The notes beneath the pieces were generated by a model. That model ran no database searches. It had not been told where the DNA came from and saw only the letters and a program-made list of their open reading frames with translations. The position numbers and the translations under genes were made by a program. 64,000 nt of DNA from Floridanema evergladense (lineage in GTDB: Bacteria > Cyanobacteriota > Cyanobacteriia > Cyanobacteriales > Aerosakkonemataceae): the NCBI RefSeq assembly GCF_041929205.1, contig NZ_JBHFNT010000202.1. The stretch is one strand, 5' to 3'. This document shows, in pieces, positions 17,334 to 26,052 of this stretch. How positions within the stretch are numbered: the first letter of the stretch is position 1; every line of letters begins with the position of its first letter.

Positions 17334-19271
17334 ATGACAAGCAGTTACAGCGCCGAACAGATTCAAGTTCTCGAAGGACTGGAACCAGTACGCAAAAGAC
17401 CAGGGATGTACATTGGTTCAACCGGACCAAGGGGACTCCATCATTTAGTTTACGAGGTAGTAGACAACTCGATCGATGAGGCGCTGGCTGGCTATTGCAC
17501 TCATATTGAAATTGATCTGAACGCCGACGGTTCAGTGACAGTGACAGACGACGGGCGGGGTATCCCTACAGATATCCATCCTCGCACGGGCAAATCAGCG
17601 CTTGAAACGGTTTTAACAGTTCTCCACGCTGGAGGCAAGTTTGGTGGAGGCGGTTACAAAGTTTCCGGGGGACTACACGGCGTTGGTGTTTCGGTAGTTA
17701 ATGCTTTGTCCGAGTATTTAGAAGTTACAGTATGGCGAGAAAAGAAAGTACATAAACAACGCTTTGAACGTGGTGTTCCAGTGACCGAATTGCAGGTTGA
17801 ACCAATTAAAGAAAATCGCACTGGAACTTCAGTAACATTCAGTCCCGACGAGCAAATTTTCACCAGTGGCACAGAGTTTGATTATACAACTTTATCTGGT
17901 CGTTTGCGCGAATTAGCTTACCTAAATGCTGGGGTAAAAATTACCTTTACTGACAACCGTTTAGAATTACTGAAAAGCGGTGTTCCCAAAGTAGAAAGCT
18001 ACGAATACAAAGGTGGAATTCGCGAATATATTGCTTACATGAACCGCGAAAAACAAGCCCTGCATGAAGAGATTATTTTTGTGCAAGGAGAGCGGAATGA
18101 TGTGCAATTAGAAGTAGCATTACAATGGTGTACTGATGCTTACTCAGATAATCTTTTAGGCTTTGCGAATAATATCCGCACCATTGACGGTGGGACACAT
18201 TTGGAAGGTTTGAAAGCGGTGTTGACGCGGACGTTAAATGCGATCGCCAGAAAACGCAATAAACTAAAAGAAGCTGATGCCAACCTCGCCGGAGAAAACA
18301 TCCGCGAAGGTTTAACCGCAGTAATTTCCGTAAAAGTACCAGACCCCGAATTTGAAGGACAAACCAAAACCAAATTAGGCAACCCAGAAGTCCGGGGAAT
18401 TGTTGAAGGTTTAGTCGGCGAAGCATTAACTGAATATTTAGAATTTCGTCCCCCCGTAGCTGACGCAATTTTAGAAAAAGCAATTCAAGCCTTTAAAGCC
18501 GCCGAAGCTGCTAGACGTGCCCGTGATTTAGTCCGCCGCAAATCAGTTTTAGAATCCTCCCCTTTACCCGGTAAATTAGCAGATTGTAGCTCCAGAGATC
18601 CCGCCGAATCAGAGATTTATATTGTGGAAGGCGACTCTGCGGGCGGAAGTGCAAAGCAGGGAAGAGATAGACGTTTTCAAGCAATCTTACCTTTGCGCGG
18701 AAAAATCCTCAACATTGAAAAAACCGACGATGCCAAAATCTACAAAAATACCGAAATTCAAGCGTTAATTACTGCTTTAGGTTTGGGGGTCAAAGGTGAA
18801 GAATTCGATGCTTCCCAATTGCGTTATCATAGTATAATTATAATGACAGATGCTGACGTAGATGGGGCGCACATTCGCACGCTATTGCTAACATTTTTCT
18901 ACCGCTATCAACGGGCATTAATTGAGCAAGGGTATATCTATATTGCCTGTCCTCCATTGTATAAAGTTGAGCGTGGTAAGAATCATGATTACTGTTATAG
19001 CGATCGCGAATTGCAAGAATTAATTCGGGCATTTCCCGCTAACGCTAAATACACAATTCAGCGTTTCAAAGGTTTAGGTGAAATGATGCCTACACAACTT
19101 TGGAATACTACCATGAATCCAGAAACTCGGACATTAAAACAGGTGGAAATTGAAGATGCAGCAGAAGCCGATCGCATTTTTACTATTCTAATGGGCGATC
19201 GAGTTGCACCCAGACGCGAATTCATTGAAACTTATGGACCGAAATTGAACCTCACCGATTTGGATATTTAG
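17334..19271 (+). CDS. gyrB: DNA gyrase subunit B
   Basis: This is the ATPase subunit of gyrase, 645 residues from ATG 17334. That start is preferred over an in-frame GTG at 17274 because TTGGAGAA lies about 9 nt upstream and the protein then begins MTSSYSAEQIQVLEGLEPVR. The GHKL ATPase has VVDNSIDEAL, DDGRGIP and GGLHGVGVSVVNA. The TOPRIM domain has YIVEGDSAGGSAKQGRDR and MTDADVDGAHIRTLLLTF. The C-terminus ends QRFKGLGEMMPTQLWNTT...GDRVAPRREFIE. It is normal for a cyanobacterial GyrB, with no intein. A palindrome of the CCCCCTTA type follows directly after the stop. Confidence 0.97.
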   Translation: MTSSYSAEQIQVLEGLEPVRKRPGMYIGSTGPRGLHHLVYEVVDNSIDEALAGYCTHIEIDLNADGSVTVTDDGRGIPTDIHPRTGKSALETVLTVLHAGGKFGGGGYKVSGGLHGVGVSVVNALSEYLEVTVWREKKVHKQRFERGVPVTELQVEPIKENRTGTSVTFSPDEQIFTSGTEFDYTTLSGRLRELAYLNAGVKITFTDNRLELLKSGVPKVESYEYKGGIREYIAYMNREKQALHEEIIFVQGERNDVQLEVALQWCTDAYSDNLLGFANNIRTIDGGTHLEGLKAVLTRTLNAIARKRNKLKEADANLAGENIREGLTAVISVKVPDPEFEGQTKTKLGNPEVRGIVEGLVGEALTEYLEFRPPVADAILEKAIQAFKAAEAARRARDLVRRKSVLESSPLPGKLADCSSRDPAESEIYIVEGDSAGGSAKQGRDRRFQAILPLRGKILNIEKTDDAKIYKNTEIQALITALGLGVKGEEFDASQLRYHSIIIMTDADVDGAHIRTLLLTFFYRYQRALIEQGYIYIACPPLYKVERGKNHDYCYSDRELQELIRAFPANAKYTIQRFKGLGEMMPTQLWNTTMNPETRTLKQVEIEDAAEADRIFTILMGDRVAPRREFIETYGPKLNLTDLDI

Positions 19272-19350
19272 ATCCCCCCTAACCCCTCTTAACAAGGGGG
19301 GAACCGGATTGATTCAAAGTCCCCCTTATTAAGGGGGATTTAGGGGGATC
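19271..19350. repeat. CCCCCTTATTAAGGGGG palindrome pair between gyrB and a Uma2 gene
   Basis: Two palindromic cores are separated by GATTCAAAGT, matching the unit of the 15964-16217 array. The repeat touches both stop codons (gyrB TAG and the Uma2 TGA on the minus strand), so it may act as a shared transcription stop. Confidence 0.75.
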
Positions 19351-20002
19351 AAAAGCTAATTTCAGCAATGATTTTTTCAAATTCTGCTAATGCTTCTACT
19401 GTGCCTACTTGCCAAGAAAGTTCTACAATCTGAGGAATTATTTGAGTTAGGGGAATAGAGGGAAAATTAGGGCTTGTTTCAGAAGCAATATACTGTCCAT
19501 TTGTCAATAAATAAATTATTAATTTGCTATTAGCATAAACCCATAATTCGGGAACTGCGATCGCTTCATAAGCATCAAGAGTAGTTTTAGAAGTTACATT
19601 TGATTCGATCGCTAAATCAGGTGGAGGATCGTTTGGTTGGAGTCGGCGGCGATTAATCATTCTTTGGTAATTCTGGATATAAAAACAAGCATCTGGTTCG
19701 ACTCCAGCGACATTTTCTTTCTTAAAAGTTGTGGAACCAAAAGGTTCATATTTTCTACCTGACTTTTTGAGCAAAATTTTTACCATATCCGAGATTAATT
19801 CTTTGGGTTTCTCATGTTCAGGTAGAGGAACCATTATTTCTAACCAACCTTTGCTGTAAGCAATACGAGAAGAACGCTTTTCTCCCATTTCCTGTAAAAT
19901 CGCTTCAAACTCCTGCCAATTCACATTCGGAATAGTGACTACACTACCGGGAGATAGCTGAATTTGGCTAACAGGTTTGACAATAGAAGTTCCAAGAGTC
20001 AT
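19349..20002 (-). CDS. Uma2-family (DUF820) putative endonuclease
   Basis: This 217-residue protein belongs to the large cyanobacterial Uma2 family with a PD-(D/E)XK nuclease-like fold. Visible family features are GWLEIMVPLPEHE, the VEPDACFYI acidic site, DPPPDLAIES (Asp and Glu of the catalytic strand pair) and YEAIAVPELWVY. Nuclease activity is inferred from fold only; physiological roles are unproven, and the family is often linked with transposition-like spread. It converges with gyrB and diverges from the two tandem Uma2 genes at 20.1-21.3 kb, but belongs to a different subgroup from them. Confidence 0.85.
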   Translation of the reverse strand: MTLGTSIVKPVSQIQLSPGSVVTIPNVNWQEFEAILQEMGEKRSSRIAYSKGWLEIMVPLPEHEKPKELISDMVKILLKKSGRKYEPFGSTTFKKENVAGVEPDACFYIQNYQRMINRRRLQPNDPPPDLAIESNVTSKTTLDAYEAIAVPELWVYANSKLIIYLLTNGQYIASETSPNFPSIPLTQIIPQIVELSWQVGTVEALAEFEKIIAEISF

Positions 20003-20132
20003 GGGATTTTAGATTTTGGATTTTGGATTTTATATTGAACCGACAGATACATCTTTTGGTTATAGCTAGAAAAGGTTTACAATATAGTAACCTTGATTCT
20101 GCTACATTAACAAACCGACACAGTAAAGTAAA

Positions 20133-20714
20133 ATGAACAGTGTCACATTAAATTTATCTCAGATTCTAAAACTCACTGACGAAAAGTTTGCCAAATTAGC
20201 GGCGGCGAATGACAATTTGCGATTAGAATTAACAGCTAAAGGAGAGTTAATTATTATGCCGCCGACGGGGGGAGAAACGGGAAATCGCAATTTTGAAATT
20301 TACATTGATTTGGGTATTTGGAATCGCCAAACTCGATTAGGAAAAGCATTTGATTCTTCCACAGGTTTTCGCTTACCAAATGGTGCGACTCGTTCTCCTG
20401 ATGTATCATGGATTAGAATTGAGAAATGGTCAGCTTTAAGTGCAGAACAAAGAAAGAAGTTTTTACCAATATGTCCTGATTTTGTGGTGGAATTAGTTTC
20501 AGAAACAGATGATTTAGCACAAGTGCGTCAGAAGATGCAGGAATATTTAGAAAATGGATTACTTTTAGGTTGGCTAATTAATCCAAAAAATCGGACGGTA
20601 GAAGTTTTTCGTGCGAATCGAGAAGTAGAAAGATTAGAAAATGTTTTAAGTTTGTCGGGTGAGGATGTGTTACCCGGATTTGTCTTGAACTTACAACCAG
20701 TTTGGAATGAATAG
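20133..20714 (+). CDS. Uma2-family putative endonuclease, tandem copy 1
   Basis: This 193-residue protein shows PD-(D/E)XK features: ELIIMPPTGGETG, TRSPDVSWI, PDFVVELVSETDD and GWLINPKNRTVEVFR. It is a near twin of the next gene (offset 611 bp). By eye the two proteins differ at about 22 of 193 positions, with most changes in the first 63 residues and an almost identical core. The Asp and Glu expected for catalysis are intact in both. The two genes are 29 bp apart and probably co-transcribed. Function unknown beyond the family. Confidence 0.85.
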   Translation: MNSVTLNLSQILKLTDEKFAKLAAANDNLRLELTAKGELIIMPPTGGETGNRNFEIYIDLGIWNRQTRLGKAFDSSTGFRLPNGATRSPDVSWIRIEKWSALSAEQRKKFLPICPDFVVELVSETDDLAQVRQKMQEYLENGLLLGWLINPKNRTVEVFRANREVERLENVLSLSGEDVLPGFVLNLQPVWNE

Positions 20715-20743
20715 AATTCTCTAGCAAATAAAGATTAATTAAT

Positions 20744-21325
20744 ATGAGTACTGTCAGCCTTAACATATCTAATATTGTGAAATTGACGGACGAGAAGTTT
20801 GCAGAATTAGCAGATGCTAATCGGGATTTGCGATTAGAATTAACAGCTAAAGGAGAGTTAATTATTATGCCGCCGACGGGGGGAGAAACTGGCGATCGCA
20901 ATTTCGAGATTGACGGACAACTTTGGTTGTGGAATCGCCAAACTCGATTAGGAAAAGCATTTGATTCTTCCACAGGTTTTCGCTTACCAAATGGCGCGAC
21001 TCGTTCTCCTGATGTATCATGGATTAGAATTGAGAAATGGTCAACTTTAAGTGCAGAACAAAGAAAGAAGTTTTTACCAATATGTCCTGATTTTGTGGTG
21101 GAATTAGTTTCAGAAACAGATGATTTAGCACAAGTGCGTCAGAAGATGCAGGAATATTTAGAAAATGGATTACTTTTAGGTTGGTTGATTAATCCGAAAA
21201 ATCGGACGGTAGAAGTTTTTCGTGCGAATCGAGAAATGGAAAGATTAGAAGGTGTTTTGAGTTTGTCGGGTGAGGATGTGTTACCCGGATTTGTATTGAA
21301 TTTACAACCAATTTGGGAGAACTAA
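20744..21325 (+). CDS. Uma2-family putative endonuclease, tandem copy 2
   Basis: This second 193-residue copy starts at an ATG 29 bp after copy 1. The N-terminal 30 residues diverge from copy 1 (MSTVSLNISNIVKL versus MNSVTLNLSQILKL), and the segment after FEI differs (DGQLWLW versus YIDLGIW). From RQTRLGKAFDSS to the C-terminus nearly everything is identical, also at the DNA level. This pattern fits duplication followed by gene conversion of the 3' two thirds, or selection on the N-terminal part. PD-(D/E)XK residues are kept. Confidence 0.85.
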   Translation: MSTVSLNISNIVKLTDEKFAELADANRDLRLELTAKGELIIMPPTGGETGDRNFEIDGQLWLWNRQTRLGKAFDSSTGFRLPNGATRSPDVSWIRIEKWSTLSAEQRKKFLPICPDFVVELVSETDDLAQVRQKMQEYLENGLLLGWLINPKNRTVEVFRANREMERLEGVLSLSGEDVLPGFVLNLQPIWEN

Positions 21326-21358
21326 AACTCGACACTTCTAACAAACATTCAAAAAAAT

Positions 21359-21388
21359 AAGAGTAGACACTCAGCCTACCCTCTTTTA
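21359..21388. terminator. Possible bidirectional terminator
   Basis: A bulged hairpin pairs TAAGAGTAG with CTACCCTCTTTTA, with T-run and A-run on its two sides. It lies between the convergent Uma2 copy 2 and the 21417-21782 gene. Confidence 0.4.
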
Positions 21389-21416
21389 GTAACCAAATAT
21401 TAATTAAACTTTGGTA

Positions 21417-21782
21417 TTACTTTTCACCAGTCACCTTTTCCAAAGTTTTACCAATAATTTGTTCAACAGACTTCGTGTTATCTGAAGTATTTTCTGGACG
21501 TTTCATCTTATCAGCATCAGCAGTTCCTTGGATTTCGTTCAACCCAGGATTGGTTTCCTTAACTTGCTTGTGCAAACCGAAATCTGAAGGGTCTTTACTA
21601 GAAATAGCATCTTGAGATTTGCCTTCAATTTCTAACAAATTAGCTTCGCCTTCGGTAGGTTTAGAAGTAGCGCTGTAAGCAGGTAAGGCATAAGAAATTA
21701 CTAGCAATGCACAGACACAAACAACTGCAAAAAAACGAACTCGGCGTAGCAAATTAGAAAGATTAAAATTGATAAAGCGCAT
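21417..21782 (-). CDS. Small secreted protein, low-temperature-induced-like
   Basis: This 121-residue protein starts with a basic region and hydrophobic core (FFAVVCVCALLVISYALPAYSA), a clear Sec signal peptide with a likely cut after AYSA. The mature part is short, hydrophilic and probably disordered, with LNEIQGTADADKMKRPENTS followed by an amphipathic helix. This resembles proteins annotated in cyanobacteria as low temperature-induced, but I cannot confirm the family. Location is periplasm or lumen. It stands alone with about 190 bp upstream. Confidence 0.6.
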   Translation of the reverse strand: MRFINFNLSNLLRRVRFFAVVCVCALLVISYALPAYSATSKPTEGEANLLEIEGKSQDAISSKDPSDFGLHKQVKETNPGLNEIQGTADADKMKRPENTSDNTKSVEQIIGKTLEKVTGEK

Positions 21783-21970
21783 AGTAGGCTTCTCCTCTCT
21801 ATTAAACTAAAAACTAACTAGTGGTTGTTGATAATAGCTAAAGAAAGCTCTTTTCACCAACCTCCTACTATTTGCTCATATTTTTCTCGTCCTAACATCT
21901 GTAGCTAGATATATCTGTGCCAATGAAAATTTCCATCAAACTCAACCGGAAGGAATAGGCAGTAATCGCC

Positions 21971-22267
21971 TCAATTCTGGACAAAAAACTCAATAGTTGG
22001 CAAAAGCGGGTCGCGCACTACCCCTACACCCGCAAAACCCCAACGTTTTAGCAGGTTTTTGAGTTGACCTCCCGGAACAGATTCTATAGCAAAGCGATTT
22101 GCCACATCTGCACCATGAGTATTTAAATAACTTAACGCCTCAAAATCTTGAGAAAACATCAACAAATAGCCTGTGGGATTTGCTGTTTCCGAATTACTTT
22201 CTGGGTGGGCAGTTAAATAACGACCATCAGCAGTAGAACGAATTACGTAATAGACTTGAGAGAACAT
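21971..22267 (-). CDS. Conserved small protein of unknown function (98 aa)
   Basis: This soluble 98-residue protein starts MFSQVYYVIRSTADGRYLTA and has no signal peptide or membrane helix. The pattern of a beta-rich N-terminal half (YYVIRS, RYLTAH, YLLMFSQ) and a helical middle (ALSYLNTHGADVANRF) suggests a compact alpha/beta domain. I think it is a cyanobacterial conserved hypothetical, but no function can be given. It is followed on the same strand by its own gap and is not obviously in an operon. Confidence 0.65.
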   Translation of the reverse strand: MFSQVYYVIRSTADGRYLTAHPESNSETANPTGYLLMFSQDFEALSYLNTHGADVANRFAIESVPGGQLKNLLKRWGFAGVGVVRDPLLPTIEFFVQN

Positions 22268-22407
22268 AGTAAAATTTGGTAATTGGTGGTAGGTAGTTGG
22301 AAAAGTTCTGAGTTTTAAGTTGTGAGTTTCAAATTAAACTTTCAATTTTCTATTTAACACTTATAACTTATCGATTTTTCAAGCTAACTACCTACTACTA
22401 AAATAAA

Positions 22408-23472
22408 CTAATTAAGGTTTTCCAATTTGATTCTTGGATCGGCACTTTTTAACATTAAATCAGCTAAAAGATTCCCGATAATTAGCATGACTGCACCTAA
22501 CATCAAACTTGCCATTACTAGATAAAGGTCTTTAGCTGTAACTGCTTGTAAAATTAACCTTCCTAAACCAGGCCAATTAAAAAAGTTTTCTACGATGAAA
22601 GAACCACTTAATAATCCAGCGAATTCAAAGCCCAATAAAGTAATTAGTGGGTTAATGGCATTTCGCAAAGCATGAACGTAAATTACGCGGTTTTCTGGTA
22701 AACCTTTGGCGCGGGCTGTTTGGATATAATCTTGGCGCAAAACTTCTAGTAATTCGCCACGAGTAATGCGCTGTAATCCGGCAAAACCAGTAATACTTAA
22801 AGCTAGTACAGGAAAGACTGAATGCCAAGTAATATCTAAAAATTTACCCAAGGGAGTGAGTTCAGCATAATTGATGCTGGTCATGTTTCCTACGGGAAAT
22901 AAAGGGGAGATATTCTGCACAAAAGTTAGCAGTAATAAACCCATAACTAGAGTTGGAACTGCTTGTCCGGCGTAGCTAATTACGCGCAAGACTTTATCTA
23001 ACAAACGATTTTGGTGAACTGCGCCAATGATACCCAAAGGAATGGCTATTCCCCAGGTTATTATTAGGGATGCGATCGCTAAAAATAGCGTAGCAGGTAC
23101 TCTTTCCCACAACAATTCGGATACTGGACGTTGATAAGCGAAACTCAAGCCAAAATCTCCGCGAGAAATTATCCCCCATAACCACAAAAAATACTGAACA
23201 ATTGCAGGTTTATCCAACCCAAATTGCATTTTTAGTTCTTCAATTCTTTCTGGGGAAATTTTGGGATTTTGACGCAAAGTATCTAAGTAACTTCCCGGTG
23301 CTAATTGAATAATGGCAAAACTTAAAGCTGATGCCAATAAAAGTGTTAGTACCGCCTGCAATAATCGCTTCAGTATATACAAAGCTGTTTCTTCTGAGGG
23401 AACTAACTTTAATAGTTTATCTCCCACAAATTGAAAGCTTCTAACAACCGAAGAACTCCTAGCAGAACTCAT
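22408..23472 (-). CDS. ABC transporter permease, DppB/OppB type
   Basis: This is a 354-residue inner-membrane permease for peptide-, nickel- or oligosaccharide-type ABC importers. It has six predicted membrane helices, beginning ILKRLLQAVLTLLLASALSF and APGSYLDTLRQNP typical of the DppB N-terminus. The cytoplasmic coupling loop RAKGLPENRVIYVHALRNA carries the EAA-type motif, and the end is MLGAVMLIIGNLLADLMLKSADPRI. About 30 residues precede the conserved start. No ATPase, second permease or binding protein is encoded nearby, so it is an orphan here. The apt gene lies 26 bp upstream on the same strand. Confidence 0.9.
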   Translation of the reverse strand: MSSARSSSVVRSFQFVGDKLLKLVPSEETALYILKRLLQAVLTLLLASALSFAIIQLAPGSYLDTLRQNPKISPERIEELKMQFGLDKPAIVQYFLWLWGIISRGDFGLSFAYQRPVSELLWERVPATLFLAIASLIITWGIAIPLGIIGAVHQNRLLDKVLRVISYAGQAVPTLVMGLLLLTFVQNISPLFPVGNMTSINYAELTPLGKFLDITWHSVFPVLALSITGFAGLQRITRGELLEVLRQDYIQTARAKGLPENRVIYVHALRNAINPLITLLGFEFAGLLSGSFIVENFFNWPGLGRLILQAVTAKDLYLVMASLMLGAVMLIIGNLLADLMLKSADPRIKLENLN

Positions 23473-23498
23473 TTTTCACCTCAAAACAGTGACTAGAT

Positions 23499-24017
23499 TC
23501 AATATTCAATCAGCGTCACAATTGGTAGTTCGGGAAGCTTTTCTTTTCCGCCTAAACCCTTTAGTTCGATGATAAAAGCAAAACCAACCAATTCTGAACC
23601 CGTTTGCTGTACCAATTGTGCTGTTGCAGCTGCGGTTCCCCCTGTAGCAATCAAGTCATCGACAATTAAGACTCGACTTCCTAAACCTAGAGCATCTTGG
23701 TGCATTTCTAAGCGGTCTACACCATACTCTAATTCATATTCCACACAACAAACTGCTGCGGGAAGTTTCCCTGGTTTGCGGACGGGAATAAAACCAGCAC
23801 CCAATTGATAAGCTAAAGGTGTGCCGAAAATAAAACCGCGAGACTCCATTCCCACTACATAATCAATTTTACCGAAGGTGTCTTTGCATTGCTGGGTCAA
23901 AGTGTCAATTGTATGACGTAATCCGTCGGGGTTTCGGAGTAAGGTGGTGATGTCTCGAAATAAAATTCCTGGTTTGGGAAAGTCAGGAATATCACGAATT
24001 AGAGATTTTAAATCCAT
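23499..24017 (-). CDS. apt: Adenine phosphoribosyltransferase
   Basis: This 172-residue purine-salvage enzyme forms AMP from adenine and PRPP. It shows FPKPGILFRDITTLL, YVVGMESRGFIFG, RKPGKLPAAV and the PRPP-binding loop VLIVDDLIATGGTAAA. Length and start (MDLKSLIRDIPDFP) are standard. It is upstream of the ABC permease with 26 bp between, so a shared transcript is plausible, although I know of no functional link. Confidence 0.95.
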   Translation of the reverse strand: MDLKSLIRDIPDFPKPGILFRDITTLLRNPDGLRHTIDTLTQQCKDTFGKIDYVVGMESRGFIFGTPLAYQLGAGFIPVRKPGKLPAAVCCVEYELEYGVDRLEMHQDALGLGSRVLIVDDLIATGGTAAATAQLVQQTGSELVGFAFIIELKGLGGKEKLPELPIVTLIEY

Positions 24018-24152
24018 ATTGGCTGAAAGTTACAGATAATGTTCCAGATTATATGATTAATTGGTGATAATTTGTCATTGGTCATTGGTCATCGATCGCT
24101 AAAAACCAGCAATTACCCACTACCGATTACCCATTACCCACTACCAAAAAGA

Positions 24153-26051
24153 CTAAAATCGATAAAATAGTTGGAAGTAAAGACCTCGATCTTGAATGTT
24201 GTCTCCTCGATCGCGAACATAGCTCAAAGGTATACCGTAATCAATTCGTAAATTCAATCCCGGAATTGGTTCCCATAATACACCTAAACCCGCCCCAGCT
24301 AAAAATCTTCGACTGGGAATTGCATTAGGATTATCTGGGTGATTCCAAACAGTACCTAAATCTACAAAAGGTGCTAATTGAAAAATTTCTCTTCCACCTT
24401 TATCCCGACTCAAAATAATTCTATCTTCTATAGAAACGCGAAAACCATTATCACCAGAACGCAGATTTTGCCGATATCCGCGAATTGATTGACCGCCACC
24501 AATTACAAATTGTTGAGATGGCAATAAACTATTTGGTGTTAGTTGCAAATCTCCCTGGATAATTAATACATTATTGTTACTAATTCTTTGCACTCTTTGC
24601 ACTTGACCGAGCCAACTAAAGAAGCGTCCATCAGGAATTGGTTCAGGATTAGTCGTAGCATCAAAAGCGTCAATACCGAAACTAAAAAGCGATCGCAAAG
24701 CTGTTGCACCTTGTACATCTCGCCTTACATAATCCTGACCAAAACCAATTACGCTAGTGCGAGTTCTGCCTTCTTCATCAGGGCCAAAACCGAAAGGAAA
24801 AGGTTCATCATCCAAGAAAGTTTGACCGCGACGGTAAGTAAAACCGATTGATAAAGCTAATTCTTCACGAGGCGATCGAATTAACGGTTGCCGATAACTA
24901 AACTCATAGAGTTCGGAATTACCTCTAATATCTAAATCCCGAAACTCTTCCTCAGTTACCCTATAATAATTCGGTGCAGCCCGCAATTGTAAAGTGCCAT
25001 CCATTGCATTAATCGGCACAGTATAGGAAAAATCTAAAACATTAGAGCCGCCTGTGGTCGATCGAAAATAAGAAGCAAAAAAAGTATCGCCAATTCCGCT
25101 AACATTTCGAGCAAAAAAATTGCCTCCAAATCTTTCCGAACCAATACTAGGCGGCGAATTATTATCAATTACTAAACTAGAACCAGTAAACGGACTCGCT
25201 TCAGTTACCCTGACTACTAAAATACTTTGTCCCTGTTGATTTCCCGGACGTAAACTAGCTTCAACATTTTTAAATAAAGGATTAAACCGCAATAATCTTA
25301 ATTGATCTTCTAACTTAGCGCTGTTTAATGGTTGTTCAACTCCCAAGCGCACTCGACTGCGAATATAAGAACTATTTAACCTGCGATTTCCCTCAATCTC
25401 AATTTTTTCTAACTTGCCTTCAATCACTAAAATTCGCACCACACCATCAGTAATTTTTTGGTCTGGTAGCACTGCTCTCGAAGTAATATAACCACGTTCC
25501 ACATAAAGTTGAGTAATAGAATCAGCAACTTTGCCTAATTCTTGAATTGTGACTTCTTTACCTTCCAAAGGTTTAGTAATTGCACTAATTTCATTACTCA
25601 AAATTGTATTACCCGTGACCTCAACTTTCTGCACTTGAATCCTAATTGGTGGTGCAGGTTGAGTAGGCGTAGGTGTGGGAGTTTCTAAAATAGGCGCTTG
25701 CGGATCTGGTGTAGTCGGGGGAATTATTGGTGCAGGTTGGAGAAAGCGATCGGTATTCGGGCGAGGTTCCACATTCTGTGGCGGCACCTGAGAAAGGCAG
25801 AAGGCAGAAGGGCAGAGGGGCAGAGGGGCAGGGGAGCAGGGGAGCAGGGGAGCAGGGGAGCAGGGGAGAAATAAATTTTCCTTGTCTCCTTGTCCCCTTG
25901 TCTCCTTATTCCCTTGTCCCCTTATCCCCTTATCCACTTGTCCCGTTGTCTCCTTATCCCCTTGTCCTCGCGTCTCCCACGCCCCCAATACCATCTTTGG
26001 GAATAGACTAAAACACAAACAAGTCAATAAAACAGTCAAAAGCTTCCACAT
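24153..26051 (-). CDS. TpsB/FhaC-type outer-membrane transporter (two-partner secretion)
   Basis: This 632-residue Omp85-superfamily protein exports TpsA exoproteins. The signal peptide (MWKLLTVLLTCLCFSLFP) is followed by a repeat-encoded low-complexity segment, residues about 25-87. Then come a Pro-rich linker, two POTRA domains (about 140-290: QKVEVTGNTILSNEI, VEIEGNRRLNSSYI-like), and a beta-barrel with the lid-loop motif GGGQSIRGYRQN and a terminal Phe (YFQLFYRF). The start is 1 bp after the stop of the NarL-type regulator gene, so both are probably translated from one mRNA. A TpsA partner candidate is encoded at 61.3-64 kb, not beside it. Confidence 0.9.
   Translation of the reverse strand: MWKLLTVLLTCLCFSLFPKMVLGAWETRGQGDKETTGQVDKGIRGQGNKETRGQGDKENLFLPCSPAPLLPCSPAPLPLCPSAFCLSQVPPQNVEPRPNTDRFLQPAPIIPPTTPDPQAPILETPTPTPTQPAPPIRIQVQKVEVTGNTILSNEISAITKPLEGKEVTIQELGKVADSITQLYVERGYITSRAVLPDQKITDGVVRILVIEGKLEKIEIEGNRRLNSSYIRSRVRLGVEQPLNSAKLEDQLRLLRFNPLFKNVEASLRPGNQQGQSILVVRVTEASPFTGSSLVIDNNSPPSIGSERFGGNFFARNVSGIGDTFFASYFRSTTGGSNVLDFSYTVPINAMDGTLQLRAAPNYYRVTEEEFRDLDIRGNSELYEFSYRQPLIRSPREELALSIGFTYRRGQTFLDDEPFPFGFGPDEEGRTRTSVIGFGQDYVRRDVQGATALRSLFSFGIDAFDATTNPEPIPDGRFFSWLGQVQRVQRISNNNVLIIQGDLQLTPNSLLPSQQFVIGGGQSIRGYRQNLRSGDNGFRVSIEDRIILSRDKGGREIFQLAPFVDLGTVWNHPDNPNAIPSRRFLAGAGLGVLWEPIPGLNLRIDYGIPLSYVRDRGDNIQDRGLYFQLFYRF
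25791..25979. repeat. Short tandem repeat cassette inside the tpsB-like gene
   Basis: This segment is made of GGGGAGCA, GGCAGAG and GGGGACAAG-type 7-9 bp units and is in frame with the coding sequence. It encodes RGQGDKETTGQVDKGIRGQG- and PCSPAPLLPCSPAPL-type peptide. It lies exactly between the signal peptide and the mature N-terminus. Confidence 0.85.
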
Positions 26052-26052
26052 C

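Noticed and set aside
22408..24017. Possible complete peptide ABC import operon
   Set aside because: Only one permease is present; the neighbours are apt and unrelated genes, with no ATPase or binding protein.
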